64,000 nt of DNA, taken from positions 62,001 through 126,000 of the forward strand of contig CAVPYY010000006.1 in the NCBI GenBank assembly GCA_963710135.1, written 5' to 3'. The notes below the pieces were generated by a model that ran no database searches, was not told where the DNA came from, and was given only the letters and a program-made list of their open reading frames with translations. The stretch comes from SG8-30 sp963710135 (GTDB lineage: Bacteria; Pseudomonadota; Gammaproteobacteria; Steroidobacterales; Steroidobacteraceae). Shown here one piece after another: positions 45,266 to 53,946 of the stretch. The position numbers were made by a program, and so were the translations under genes. Within the stretch, counting starts at the first letter, position 1; every line of letters begins with the position of its first letter.

Positions 45266-46273
45266 TCAGTCGGTGTCGGGTCCGACGCGAACCAGCGCCT
45301 TGCCGAAATTTTCGCCGCGCATCAGGCGGCAGAATGCGGCCGGTGCGTTGGCGAGGCCCTCCGTGACATCCTCGCGATAGCGGAATGCGCCGGTCCGGAT
45401 CCAGTTGCCCACCACGCGCAGCAGTTCCGGCTGCTTGTGCAGCCAGTCATAGACCACGAGTCCCTTGACCGTCGCCCTGGCCCCGACGACCGGGCCCAGG
45501 AACGGCCCCGGCGGGGGCGTATCCATGCTGTACGCCTCGATCATCCCGCACAGCACGATCCGCGCGTGCAGCGCAAGATTGGTGAGCACCGCCGCCAGCG
45601 TGTCGCCGCCGACGTTGTCGAAGTACACGTTGATACCGTCGGGGCAGGCGGCCTTCAGCTGCGCGCGCAGGTCGCCGTGGCGGTAGTTGACACAGGCCGC
45701 GTAGCCGAGCTCGCGGACGGCGTAGTCGCATTTCGCCTCACCACCGGCGATGCCGACCACGCGTGCGCCGACCAGCCGTGCAGTCTGGCCGACCGTGCTG
45801 CCCACCGGACCGGTGGCTGCGGACACCACGACGGTTTCGCCCGGCTTGGGCTCGCCGAGGTACACGAGCCCGGCATAGCCTGTCAGACCGGGCATCCCGA
45901 GCACCCCCAGCGCGGTCGACAGCGGCGCAAGGTCCGGGTCGAGGCGGCGCACACCGCTGCCATCCGACAGCCCGTACTGCTGCCATCCGTTGCGGACGGC
46001 AACGTACTCCCCCGCCTTGAAGCCGTCATGCCGTGACTCGACGATCTGCGCCACGGTCTCGCCCACCATCGGATCGCCTGGCTTGAGCCGATCCGCATAG
46101 ATCTGGCTGCCCTTCATGACGTTGCGATAGTACGGGTCGAGCGAGAGCCAGACAGTTCGCGACAGGAACTGTCCTGTCGCGGGCTGCGGCACCGCCACTT
46201 CGTCGATGCCGAAATCGGCCTCGACCGGCAGTCCGCTGGGAACCCGCGCGAACAGGATGCGCTGGTTTTTCAG
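45266..46273 (-). CDS. NADP-dependent medium-chain reductase (CurA/leukotriene B4 dehydrogenase type)
   Basis: The product has about 335 residues with NQRILFARVPSGLPVEADFG, LDPYYRNVMKGSQIYADRL, the coenzyme motif VVSAATGPVGSTVGQTARLVG, and VYFDNVGGDTLAAVLTNLA, all typical of zinc-independent alkenal/one oxidoreductases. No ATG, GTG or TTG is available at the natural N-terminus. The best start is a CTG at 46273 that overlaps the peroxiredoxin stop (CTGA). The enzyme probably reduces an alpha,beta-unsaturated ketone or acid. Confidence 0.88.
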   Translation of the reverse strand: MKNQRILFARVPSGLPVEADFGIDEVAVPQPATGQFLSRTVWLSLDPYYRNVMKGSQIYADRLKPGDPMVGETVAQIVESRHDGFKAGEYVAVRNGWQQYGLSDGSGVRRLDPDLAPLSTALGVLGMPGLTGYAGLVYLGEPKPGETVVVSAATGPVGSTVGQTARLVGARVVGIAGGEAKCDYAVRELGYAACVNYRHGDLRAQLKAACPDGINVYFDNVGGDTLAAVLTNLALHARIVLCGMIEAYSMDTPPPGPFLGPVVGARATVKGLVVYDWLHKQPELLRVVGNWIRTGAFRYREDVTEGLANAPAAFCRLMRGENFGKALVRVGPDTD

Positions 46274-46752
46274 AGCTGCCCCAGCACGTGCTCGGCGCTC
46301 GAGACCTTGAACTCGCCCGGGCCTTCGACATTGACCTCGGTCACGACGCCGTCTTTCGAGATGATCGCGAAACGCTGGCCGCGCTTGCCCATGCCGAAGC
46401 CGGTGGCATCGAGTTCGAGCCCGAGCGCCCGCGTGAATTCGCCGTTGCCGTCCGCGGCCATGACGACCTTGTCGCCGACATTGGCCGACTTGCCCCAGGC
46501 GTTCATGACGAACACGTCGTTGACCGCGATGCACACGATCTTGTCGACGCCCTTCGCCTTGATCGCGGCCGCGTGGTCCACGAAGCCAGGCAGGTGCTTG
46601 GCGCTGCAGGTGGGCGTGAACGCTCCCGGCACCGAAAACAGCACGACCTTGCCCTTGCCGAACAGCTCCGCGGTGCTGACCTTGCCCGGACCGTCGGGCG
46701 TCATCACGCTCAACGTGGCCGCCGGGATCTTGTCGCCTGCCTTGATGGTCAT
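46270..46752 (-). CDS. Peroxiredoxin (Prx5 group)
   Basis: The 160-residue protein has the peroxidatic Cys in VPGAFTPTCSAKHLPGF and follows the Prx5 pattern (VFVMNAWGKSANVGDKVVMAADGNGEFTRALGL). It reduces hydroperoxides using glutathione/glutaredoxin or thioredoxin. It is upstream of, and overlaps, the CurA-like gene, which suggests a joint detoxification role. Confidence 0.93.
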   Translation of the reverse strand: MTIKAGDKIPAATLSVMTPDGPGKVSTAELFGKGKVVLFSVPGAFTPTCSAKHLPGFVDHAAAIKAKGVDKIVCIAVNDVFVMNAWGKSANVGDKVVMAADGNGEFTRALGLELDATGFGMGKRGQRFAIISKDGVVTEVNVEGPGEFKVSSAEHVLGQL

Positions 46753-46801
46753 GGAATGCTCCTTTGATGTCCTGTTAAGGGTTGCGAGTCTAGCAGAGGC
46801 T

Positions 46802-48271
46802 TCAGCACGGCCTGTGCAGATACTGGCCGCGCGCGGGCCCGACTATCTTGCCGTCGGCGTAGATCAGTTCGCCGCGCAGGTAGGTCGCCATGACCTTGCC
46901 GTTCAACTCCTGGCCCTCGAACGGCGTGTAGCCCTGCGTCGACTCTGACTCCGCTGCCCGCACCGTGAAGGTGACATCCGGGTCGAACAGCACGATGTCG
47001 GCGTCGAAACCCGGCGCGATGTCGCCCTTGTGGGCCAGGCCGTAGCGCCTGGCGGCATTCAGGGACGAGAGCTCCGCCATCCGGTTGAGCGACAGGCCGC
47101 GCCGGCGCCCCTCGGAATGCAGGCCCGACAGCAGGTACTCGGTACCGCCGAAGCCAGACTTCGCCAGAAAGACCTCGTCCGGTTTGGTGCCACTGACCTT
47201 CATCTCGTGGCGGCAGCAGGCGTGGTCGCTGCACACCCAGTCCAGCTTGCCCTCGAGCAACGCCTGCCAGAGGAACTCGACGTCCTCGCGGGAGCGGATC
47301 GGCGGATTGACCTTGGCCAGCACCTGGGTCTCCACGTCATAGTCCATCAGCAGGTGCCCGATGGTCACCTCGCGGCGGAAATTCACGTGCGGAAACGCCT
47401 CGGCCATGGTGAGCGCGGCCTCGACCGCCTTGCGCGACGTCAGGTGCAACAGGTTGATGTTCAGGCAGCTGGTCTCGTGCGCCAGGTATGACGCGATGCA
47501 GATCGCCAGGCCCTCGCTGTGCGGCGGCCGCGCGGCGCTGTAGGCGCGCAGGCCCTTGAGCTTGCCTTCCTTCTGCACCAGCCTGGTGTACGCGGCCATG
47601 ATCTCGGCGGTCTCGCAGTGCAGCGACAGGGAGATCGCGTCGCTGCGCTCCGGATACATCTCCATGGCTTTCTGCACGCCACGCATCACGAACTCGAAGT
47701 GTGCGATGTCGTATTTCTCTTCCTTGTCGATCATCAGGAAATCGTGCTGGCCACTGGACGCGCCATGCAGCCCGTAGCCACCGTAGAACATGTAGATCTT
47801 GAAGGACGTCACGCCGTGCTTGTCCACCAGCGCCGGGATCTCGCTGATGTGGGTGGCATCCATCGGCGCCAGGTGATAGGCGTAGTCCACGTGAAAGCGG
47901 CCCTTCGAGATGTCGAGCACTTCAGGAAAGAACTCCGCGTACGGTCCGCCCTTGTTCAGGTAGTACTGGCCGGTCCTGAAGTAGTTGAGGCTCGACGTGA
48001 CCCCGCCCTGCGCCGCGGCACGGCTCTCGCTGACCGCATCCTCCGCCAGCGGGGAATAGATGCCCGTGTGCATGTGCGGATCGACCAGTCCCGGAAACGC
48101 CAGGCGATTCTTGCCGTCGACCACCTGCCGCGCGGAGTCCGCGGCGATGCCGCCTGCCACCTCGGCGATGCGCCCGGCCGAGACGGCTATGTCCATTGAT
48201 TCGACCTTGTCCGCAAGCGGCCGCACGACACGGACGTTCTTGAGAAGCAGATCGTATTTTTCGTTCGCCAT
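46802..48271 (-). CDS. Dihydropyrimidinase/hydantoinase-type cyclic amidohydrolase
   Basis: The start is chosen at 48271, with AAAGGGG nine bases upstream; an ATG seven codons earlier would bury that site. The 489-residue protein has the whole binuclear metal set: HxH (H66, H68 in DPHMHTG), carbamylatable K158 (SFKIYMFYGG), H218 (SLHCETA), H276 (NLLHLTS) and D349 (VCSDHACC). It should hydrolyse a cyclic amide such as a dihydropyrimidine, hydantoin, imide or lactam ring. It lies 22 bp downstream of dctM in what is probably one operon with the TRAP genes, behind operator 5, so the TRAP substrate may be its substrate. Confidence 0.9.
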   Translation of the reverse strand: MANEKYDLLLKNVRVVRPLADKVESMDIAVSAGRIAEVAGGIAADSARQVVDGKNRLAFPGLVDPHMHTGIYSPLAEDAVSESRAAAQGGVTSSLNYFRTGQYYLNKGGPYAEFFPEVLDISKGRFHVDYAYHLAPMDATHISEIPALVDKHGVTSFKIYMFYGGYGLHGASSGQHDFLMIDKEEKYDIAHFEFVMRGVQKAMEMYPERSDAISLSLHCETAEIMAAYTRLVQKEGKLKGLRAYSAARPPHSEGLAICIASYLAHETSCLNINLLHLTSRKAVEAALTMAEAFPHVNFRREVTIGHLLMDYDVETQVLAKVNPPIRSREDVEFLWQALLEGKLDWVCSDHACCRHEMKVSGTKPDEVFLAKSGFGGTEYLLSGLHSEGRRRGLSLNRMAELSSLNAARRYGLAHKGDIAPGFDADIVLFDPDVTFTVRAAESESTQGYTPFEGQELNGKVMATYLRGELIYADGKIVGPARGQYLHRPC

Positions 48272-48293
48272 CTCGACACCCCTTTGGTTCAAA

Positions 48294-49553
48294 TCAAGTC
48301 AACAGGAACAACGACAGTCGCGGCACCAGCGCGACGATCGCCAGCGCCACCAGCATCAGCAGAATGAACGGCACGACCGACCTGCAGATGGTCCAGAAAT
48401 CCTCGCGAAACGCGCTCATCGCCACGATCAGGTTCAGCCCCATGGGCGGCGTGAGGTAACCGATCTCCAGGTTGACCGTCATCATGATGCCGAAATGCAC
48501 GGGATCGAAGCCCTGCGCCTGGGCGACCGGCTGCAGAATGGGCGCGAGGATGAGGATGGCCGAGCCGATGTCCATGAGCGCCCCGACCAGGAGCAGCAGC
48601 AGGTTGGTGCCGGCAAGGAACGCCAGCGGGCTGTCGATCCACTGCGACAGCGACCCGACGATCATCTCCGGCACCTGCTGGTAGGTCAGGAACACGTTCA
48701 GCGAGAGCGCCATCATCAGCACCGGGAACAGCGAGCCGAGCAACTTGGTGGTCTCGCCGGTGACCCGATACACCGCCTTCAGGTCGAGCTCCCGGTGCAC
48801 CAGCGTTTCGATGACCAGCGCGTAGGCCACGGCGACGGCCGCCGACTCGGTCGCGGTGAAGTAGCCGCTGTAGATGCCGCCGAGGATGATCACCGGCAGC
48901 ATCAGCGACCAGACGCCCGAGCGCACTGCCTGACCGAGTTCCCGCAGGTTCCAGGAAGGCAGCCGGAGCTTCCAGTTGACGGCGACGGCGTAGGCGCCGA
49001 ACAGGCCGATCAGCAGCAGGCCCGGGCCGACGCCCGCGAGGAACAGGTCGGCGATCGAGGTCGAGGTCATGACCCCGTAGAGAATGAGCGGAATGCTCGG
49101 CGGAATGATGATTCCCAGCGTGCCGCCCGCGCAGACCACGCCCAGCGAGAACGACTTGCTGTAGCCGGCCTGCAGCAGCGCCGGATACATGATCGATCCC
49201 ACCGCCAGCAGCGTCACGCTGCTCGAGCCGACGATGGCGGCGAACAAGCCGCAGGAGAGGATCGTTGCAATCGCCAGCCCGCCCGGAATGGGCCCGGCGA
49301 CGGCGCGCATGAAGCGGACCAGGCGGACCGCGATCGCACCCTCGGCCATGATGTTGCCGGCAAGCAGGTACAGCGGGATCGACAGCAGCACGTCCTTGTT
49401 CAGCGCGTCCCAGGCGTCGAGCACGATATTCGACACCGCGCCGTCGCCCCACACCAGGTAGCAGTAGCCCGCGACGACGCCGAGCACCACCATCAGGTTC
49501 TGACGCAGCACGAGTAGCGCGAGCGCCAGCACGAGCAGCAAGAAGACCGTCAA
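48294..49553 (-). CDS. dctM: TRAP transporter large permease (DctM)
   Basis: The 419-residue protein has about twelve hydrophobic helices, starting at a TTG that overlaps the dctQ stop (TTGA). It has the family motifs IPLYLLAGNIMAEG, SSSVTLLAVGSIMYPALLQAGYSK, GGTLGIIIPPSIPLILYG and EIGYLTPPMGLNL. It imports a carboxylate-like solute using an ion gradient, together with DctQ and an extracytoplasmic binding protein. No dctP gene is present in this operon or elsewhere in the window. Confidence 0.94.
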   Translation of the reverse strand: MTVFLLLVLALALLVLRQNLMVVLGVVAGYCYLVWGDGAVSNIVLDAWDALNKDVLLSIPLYLLAGNIMAEGAIAVRLVRFMRAVAGPIPGGLAIATILSCGLFAAIVGSSSVTLLAVGSIMYPALLQAGYSKSFSLGVVCAGGTLGIIIPPSIPLILYGVMTSTSIADLFLAGVGPGLLLIGLFGAYAVAVNWKLRLPSWNLRELGQAVRSGVWSLMLPVIILGGIYSGYFTATESAAVAVAYALVIETLVHRELDLKAVYRVTGETTKLLGSLFPVLMMALSLNVFLTYQQVPEMIVGSLSQWIDSPLAFLAGTNLLLLLVGALMDIGSAILILAPILQPVAQAQGFDPVHFGIMMTVNLEIGYLTPPMGLNLIVAMSAFREDFWTICRSVVPFILLMLVALAIVALVPRLSLFLLT

Positions 49554-50101
49554 GAGAGCGCTCCGCGGCGGGGCTCGCCGTGCGGGTCACCCTCGCCGCG
49601 TTCGGCCGGACGCAGCGCCGGCCAGATACCGTAGGCGCCGTGGCGCAGCGCCGCGATCAGGAATGCGGCGGGCAGCGCGAGCTGGAACGGCCAGACTGCG
49701 AGCCGCAGCACCACCGAACGTTCGTCGAGCAGCCAGGTCTCCCGCACGACCCACGCCGCGATCAGCGCGAACGCCAGGCAGAAGATGGCGGTCAGGCCCT
49801 CGCCCGCCCGCACCAGTGCCGGATCCCACGCGCGTGGCAGCCAGCCGTCGGCAAAGCGCGGCCGCAGGTGCGCGCCGCCGCCCGAGGCGACGCCGATCCC
49901 GATGATGGTGACGATGACGTTCGCATAGACGCCGATCTGGCGCGCCCAGGACAGTCCGCTGCCGGTGAACTCCCGGAACAGCACGTCCGCGAACACGACG
50001 GCCGCCAGCGTGGCGAACGCTGCGCAGGTGATGGCGAGTTCCGCCGCGTGCAGCCGGGCAAGCCATCGGGCCATGAACTCGGACGCTCGGGTCATCCTCA
50101 C
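49550..50101 (-). CDS. dctQ: TRAP transporter small permease (DctQ)
   Basis: The product has about 183 residues and four helices, with the DctQ motifs AAVVFADVLFREFTGSGLSWARQIGVY and GGGAHLRPRF. The start is either the GTG at 50101 or the ATG at 50095, and the ribosome site does not decide between them. It is the first gene of the dctQ-dctM-amidohydrolase unit. A perfect ATTGTATACAA site lies 49 bp upstream. Confidence 0.9.
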   Translation of the reverse strand: MRMTRASEFMARWLARLHAAELAITCAAFATLAAVVFADVLFREFTGSGLSWARQIGVYANVIVTIIGIGVASGGGAHLRPRFADGWLPRAWDPALVRAGEGLTAIFCLAFALIAAWVVRETWLLDERSVVLRLAVWPFQLALPAAFLIAALRHGAYGIWPALRPAERGEGDPHGEPRRGALS

Positions 50102-50150
50102 TGTGCCTCGAACCAGGAGTTGGGCGGCCCGCCGCGGCCCGCGTGCCTCA

Positions 50151-50160
50151 TTGTATACAA
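50151..50160. promoter_or_regulatory. TTGTATACAA palindrome (proposed GntR operator) 5
   Basis: An exact copy, 49 bp upstream of the dctQ GTG and in the 96-bp gap before the MFS gene 3' end, so the only plausible target is the TRAP-amidohydrolase operon. Confidence 0.7.
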
Positions 50161-50197
50161 CGCGATGAGGCCTGTTGACGCCGGGCGGATGACTGGC

Positions 50198-51586
50198 TCA
50201 AGGCGCCCGCGCCGGCAGGAGCTCGACCCTGGGGATCAGCATGGTGATCGCGAGCGCCGACAGGATGTGCAGCGACGAAACGGCGATGAACACCGGCTCA
50301 TATGACCCGGCACGATCGATCATCAAGCCTATCAGCGGTTGCGACAGGGCTGCGGCGGCGCTGCCCGCCGCGCCGCTCATGCCCCAGACGGTGGCCACGT
50401 CGCGGGCCGGGAACAGGTCGGCCGGCAGGGCGAACAGCGACGACGACTTCACCTGGATCGCGAACATGCCAAGCCCCATGCACAGAATCGCGACGATGGC
50501 GGAATCGACGTACACCGCCGGCAGCGCCAGCGGCACCAGCAGCGCACCCGCCCAGATCATCAACTTGCGGGACCGGTTGACCGACATCCCGCCACGAATG
50601 AGCCGTTGCCCGGCCCAGCCACCCGCAAATGAGCCGAGATCGGCGAACACGAAAGGCAGGGTGGCGCCGACGGCGATCTGCAACATCGTGAAGCCCCGCT
50701 CGTCGACCAGGTACAGCGGAATCCAGAAGGCGAAGAAGTAGAACGCGCCATCGCCGGTAAAGCGCGACAGCACGAGACCCCAGGTTTCGCGATAGCGCAG
50801 CCAGTAGGCCAGGCTGCTCAGATACTCGCCGAAACCCCGCGTGGCAGGGGAAGTGGCAGTGTTGGTCGGCACGCGATCCGCCAGGATCAGCGCGCGCTCT
50901 TCGTCCGAGATGTGCGGGTGCTGCTCGGGCAGGTGGAAGTGGCGATTCCACAACCAGAGCCAGACGAAGCCCAGCGCGCCCGGCACGATGAAGGCGGCGT
51001 GCCAGCCATTCACGGGTGACAGGCCCGCGGCGTGCAGCGCGTCCACACCGGCGATCAGCGGCGGGATCAACAGCATCGCGGCAATGGAGCCGAAACCGGT
51101 GCCGGCCGTGATGAATCCGGCCGCCATGCTGCGCTCGGCCGGCGGAAACCACTCGGCGACCACCCTGAATGCCGCCGGGAAGTTCACCGCCTCGGTCAAT
51201 CCCAGCAGCGCACGGGCGCTGAAGAAACTCCACACGCCCTGACCGAAAGCGTGCAGCACGGCGGCGAGACTCCACCAGTTGACCGCGAGCGACAGCGAGC
51301 GCTTGCTGCCCAGACGCCCGATCAGCGGCCCGAGCAGGAGTTGCCCGGCGGCGTACAGCAGCAGGAAGCCGAGGGTGATCAGCCCGTACTGCTCATTGGT
51401 AAAGCCAAACTCGGCCTTGAGAATGGGGGCCGTGACCGACAGCGCCAGCCGGTCGATGTAGCCGATCATGGTCACCGCGCACAGCATGATGGCGACCCAC
51501 CAGCGCTTCTGGCGCCACCAACCACCGCCTGGCTGCCTGCTCGCCGCAGGGGGAATCGCGCTCAAGGCCAGCCCTCCCCGTTCCAC
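50198..51586 (-). CDS. MFS transporter (anion:cation symporter type)
   Basis: The 462-residue intact twelve-helix protein has an ACS-family pattern: GYIDRLALSVTAPILKAEFGFTNEQYGLI, GPLIGRLGSKRSL, ARALLGLTEAVNFPAAFRVVAEWFPPAERSMAAG and GGWAGQRLIRGG. Such proteins move organic anions such as hexuronates, phthalate or tartrate. The N-terminal extension of about 25 residues before the first helix could be shorter if a later start is used. It ends 97 bp from dctQ on the same strand. Confidence 0.9.
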   Translation of the reverse strand: MERGGLALSAIPPAASRQPGGGWWRQKRWWVAIMLCAVTMIGYIDRLALSVTAPILKAEFGFTNEQYGLITLGFLLLYAAGQLLLGPLIGRLGSKRSLSLAVNWWSLAAVLHAFGQGVWSFFSARALLGLTEAVNFPAAFRVVAEWFPPAERSMAAGFITAGTGFGSIAAMLLIPPLIAGVDALHAAGLSPVNGWHAAFIVPGALGFVWLWLWNRHFHLPEQHPHISDEERALILADRVPTNTATSPATRGFGEYLSSLAYWLRYRETWGLVLSRFTGDGAFYFFAFWIPLYLVDERGFTMLQIAVGATLPFVFADLGSFAGGWAGQRLIRGGMSVNRSRKLMIWAGALLVPLALPAVYVDSAIVAILCMGLGMFAIQVKSSSLFALPADLFPARDVATVWGMSGAAGSAAAALSQPLIGLMIDRAGSYEPVFIAVSSLHILSALAITMLIPRVELLPARAP

Positions 51587-51641
51587 CGGGCGCCTGACGC
51601 CGTGGCCGAAGCGCGTGGTGCGGGATCGGCTCGACGGGCAC

Positions 51642-52361
51642 TCATCGCTCGATGCGCTCGCAGGCCGTGAGTTCGTACAGCAGGTCGCGTGGCGCGCCGA
51701 CCTGCGCGCGGACGATCACGCAGGCCGGATCCTCGGTGACCCAGATGTCATAGGGCGGGTGATCGTGGAACTCGGTACGAACCAGCAGGAAGCGGAAATG
51801 CCGGCAGCGAAACGTGCCGGCCGGAACCGTTACCTGCTCGAGTCCAAGCAGCTCGAGTCCGAAACCGACCGGTAGCAACTCGGGCCCGGTCGCGCCGTCG
51901 AAGGCGTAGGAACTGATCATAAGCCGGTCGAAGTGCTGCTGGCGGGGCCCCGCCATGTCGTAGAGCATGGCATGCCAGGCGTCGCCGGCGATCGGATGGG
52001 TGCCGAACGACCGCACCGGCGCATCGAGCCGCAGCCGCTGACTGACGCGCCCGGCGGGGACCTGCAGTGCCTCGCCCTCCGCGTGCTCGGCGTCGAACAC
52101 GAACCAGCCGCTGCCGCGAAACTGATCGTCGACGGTCAGGCGGACGAAGGCGTCCCGGGGGCAGCCGTCGGCACCGAGGCGGATCGAGGCGTCGCGCAGC
52201 ACGCGCGTTTCGAAGATCTCGCTCATCGCCCGCAGGATCTTCGAGCCGTCGGCGTGAACCGAGATGGTGAAACGCTCTTCGCCGCGCAGGACGCCGCGAT
52301 GGGTGTAGGCGAGCCGACCGTGCACCAGCTGGTAGCCGAGGCCGTGGGCAGCGGCGGACAT
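51642..52361 (-). CDS. Conserved hypothetical protein
   Basis: The 239-residue protein has no signal or membrane segment. It is beta-rich (RLAYTHRGVLRGEERFTISVHADGS, QVTVPAGTFRCRHFRF, YDIWVTEDPACVIVRAQV). The C-terminal pattern loosely recalls DUF3108-type beta-barrel proteins, but I cannot assign a family. It sits between an MFS gene and a membrane protein gene on the same strand, so cotranscription is likely. Confidence 0.7.
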   Translation of the reverse strand: MSAAAHGLGYQLVHGRLAYTHRGVLRGEERFTISVHADGSKILRAMSEIFETRVLRDASIRLGADGCPRDAFVRLTVDDQFRGSGWFVFDAEHAEGEALQVPAGRVSQRLRLDAPVRSFGTHPIAGDAWHAMLYDMAGPRQQHFDRLMISSYAFDGATGPELLPVGFGLELLGLEQVTVPAGTFRCRHFRFLLVRTEFHDHPPYDIWVTEDPACVIVRAQVGAPRDLLYELTACERIER

Positions 52362-52409
52362 CAGCTTTGCCGTCTCGCGTGATCGCGCGCATTGGCGGGC
52401 GGCATCAGC

Positions 52410-53078
52410 TCACCATACCGGTTTGGCGAGGCCGAGCCACGCAGCGGCCAGGAGGATGACCCAGATCACGACGACCATGGGCTTGGCCCGGCCCATTGCC
52501 GCCTGCATCCGCTGCTCCAGCTCGGGCCTGGAGCCCTCGGCCATGACCTGCGCGAAGGCCGGGCCGAACGGCGCGGCGAGGACCCTGATCGCCAGTCCGG
52601 CGGCGACCGCCAGCCCGAACAGCAGCGATTTCGCCGCCAGCCACGATGCCGCGATCGGCCCGCCTCCCGCCAGGCCGGCCAGACCGGCACCGATCATGGC
52701 GACCAGCACGACGACGCGCACGGCGTAGTCGAGCTGCTTCAGGCGCCCGCCACGCGGCGTGCGTGCGAAACGGGTGACCGCCCAGACCAGCAGGACCCAG
52801 GCCGGCGCGGCCAGCCACAGGAGCCACAGGACTGACTCCGGTGCGGCATACCCTCCCGACAGTACGGCGAGACTCAAGCCAGTTGGCAGTACCAGGATGA
52901 GGCTGTAGCGCGGGATCATGTCCACCCAGCCCATGATGCGTGCCGCGGTGCCGCGCGCCTCGCGACCCAGCGAGGGATCGCAGACATAGCGGCTGGAGTA
53001 GAACACCCCGATATCCGCGCCCAGCCAGTACACGAAGCACAGCAGGTGCAGCAGCTTGAGCAGCTGGTACTCCGGCAC
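52410..53078 (-). CDS. Integral membrane protein (CopD/DUF2269-like)
   Basis: The 222-residue protein has about five to six helices. The N-terminal LLKLLHLLCFVYWLGADIGVFYSS resembles CopD-like and DUF2269 proteins, with His in the first helix. The function is unknown. It lies 12 bp downstream of the GntR regulator gene and is probably cotranscribed with it. Confidence 0.75.
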   Translation of the reverse strand: MPEYQLLKLLHLLCFVYWLGADIGVFYSSRYVCDPSLGREARGTAARIMGWVDMIPRYSLILVLPTGLSLAVLSGGYAAPESVLWLLWLAAPAWVLLVWAVTRFARTPRGGRLKQLDYAVRVVVLVAMIGAGLAGLAGGGPIAASWLAAKSLLFGLAVAAGLAIRVLAAPFGPAFAQVMAEGSRPELEQRMQAAMGRAKPMVVVIWVILLAAAWLGLAKPVW

Positions 53079-53090
53079 TCGCGCGGCGCC

Positions 53091-53720
53091 TCAGCGTTTC
53101 AGGGCGCCGCGCGCCGCATGCACGTGCGACGCCATCACCGACGCGGCCCAGTCGGGATCGCGGGCCTCCAGCGCACTGCACAGCTCGACGTGGTGCTGGG
53201 CGCTGCGCAGCAGGTCCTCGGGCGTGTACTTGCCAAAGGTGCGCATCATCAGCGGTGCTTCGATCAACGCCGACAGGGCGCGCGCCAGGCGCGGGCTGGC
53301 TGCGGCCTCCTGAATGGCGCGATGAAAGCGGTTGTTGATATCCGCAATGCGGTCCAGATAGCCGTCGCGACGGTCGCTCGACTCGAGCAGCTGTTCCTCA
53401 GCCAGCGCACGCAGCCCGGCCAGTTGCTCCGCGGTGGCCTTGACGGCCGCTCGCCGCGCGCCATAGGCCTCGAGCATGGCCCTGAGCTCGAAGATCTCGT
53501 CGGCGTCAGCCTCGGTCCAGGCGGTCACGACCGCACCGAAATTCGGCGTGAAGTCGACCAGCCCCTCGGCCTGCAGCTTGCGTAGTGCTTCGCGCACCGG
53601 GGTGCGACTGACCCCGGCATTGGCGGCGATTTCCTGCTCCGTGATCCGCGCCCCGGCCAGGTAACGACCGGCGATGATCCCGCCCCTGACCGTCTCATAA
53701 GCCTTGTCGACTGCTCGCAC
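53091..53720 (-). CDS. GntR/FadR-family (FCD domain) transcriptional regulator
   Basis: The GTG at 53720 is chosen because AAGGAGG lies eight bases upstream. The longer frame from 53804 would put codons across the operator. The 209-residue protein has an N-terminal winged helix (ITEQEIAANAGVSRTPVREALRKLQAEGLVDF) and a C-terminal all-helical FCD domain with potential metal and ligand residues in DINNRFHRAI, HHVELCSALE and SHVHAARG. FCD regulators bind small organic acids and palindromes with GT and AC arms. A TGTATACA site lies 25 bp upstream of its start. It is the best candidate for the protein that reads all eight sites in the window. It is divergent from the alpha/beta-hydrolase at 53947. 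Confidence 0.93.
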   Translation of the reverse strand: MRAVDKAYETVRGGIIAGRYLAGARITEQEIAANAGVSRTPVREALRKLQAEGLVDFTPNFGAVVTAWTEADADEIFELRAMLEAYGARRAAVKATAEQLAGLRALAEEQLLESSDRRDGYLDRIADINNRFHRAIQEAAASPRLARALSALIEAPLMMRTFGKYTPEDLLRSAQHHVELCSALEARDPDWAASVMASHVHAARGALKR

Positions 53721-53745
53721 GGTGATGCCTCCTTGATCAGCGCTA

Positions 53746-53755
53746 ATGTATACAG
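53746..53755. promoter_or_regulatory. ATGTATACAG site at the gntR promoter (proposed autoregulatory operator) 6
   Basis: The TGTATACA core is perfect, with eight of ten bases matching TTGTATACAA. It lies 25 bp upstream of the gntR GTG, close to where RNA polymerase would bind, and fits autoregulation. The divergent hydrolase gene starts about 190 bp away. Confidence 0.6.
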
Positions 53756-53946
53756 AAGCCTCGTCCTTGTCTCCATTCATGGGAACGGCGGTCCAGCTTT
53801 CCAAGTTATGAAATTCAATGGGATGTGAAACTAATCTCCTGTGATTCCTAGTTATTGCGGGCGTTGCCGCTGCCGGCAGTGTATGGAATGATCCGCGCTC
53901 CCAAGGTGCGCCGACCTGGCGTCATGACCCATGTCTGGAGGTTCCA

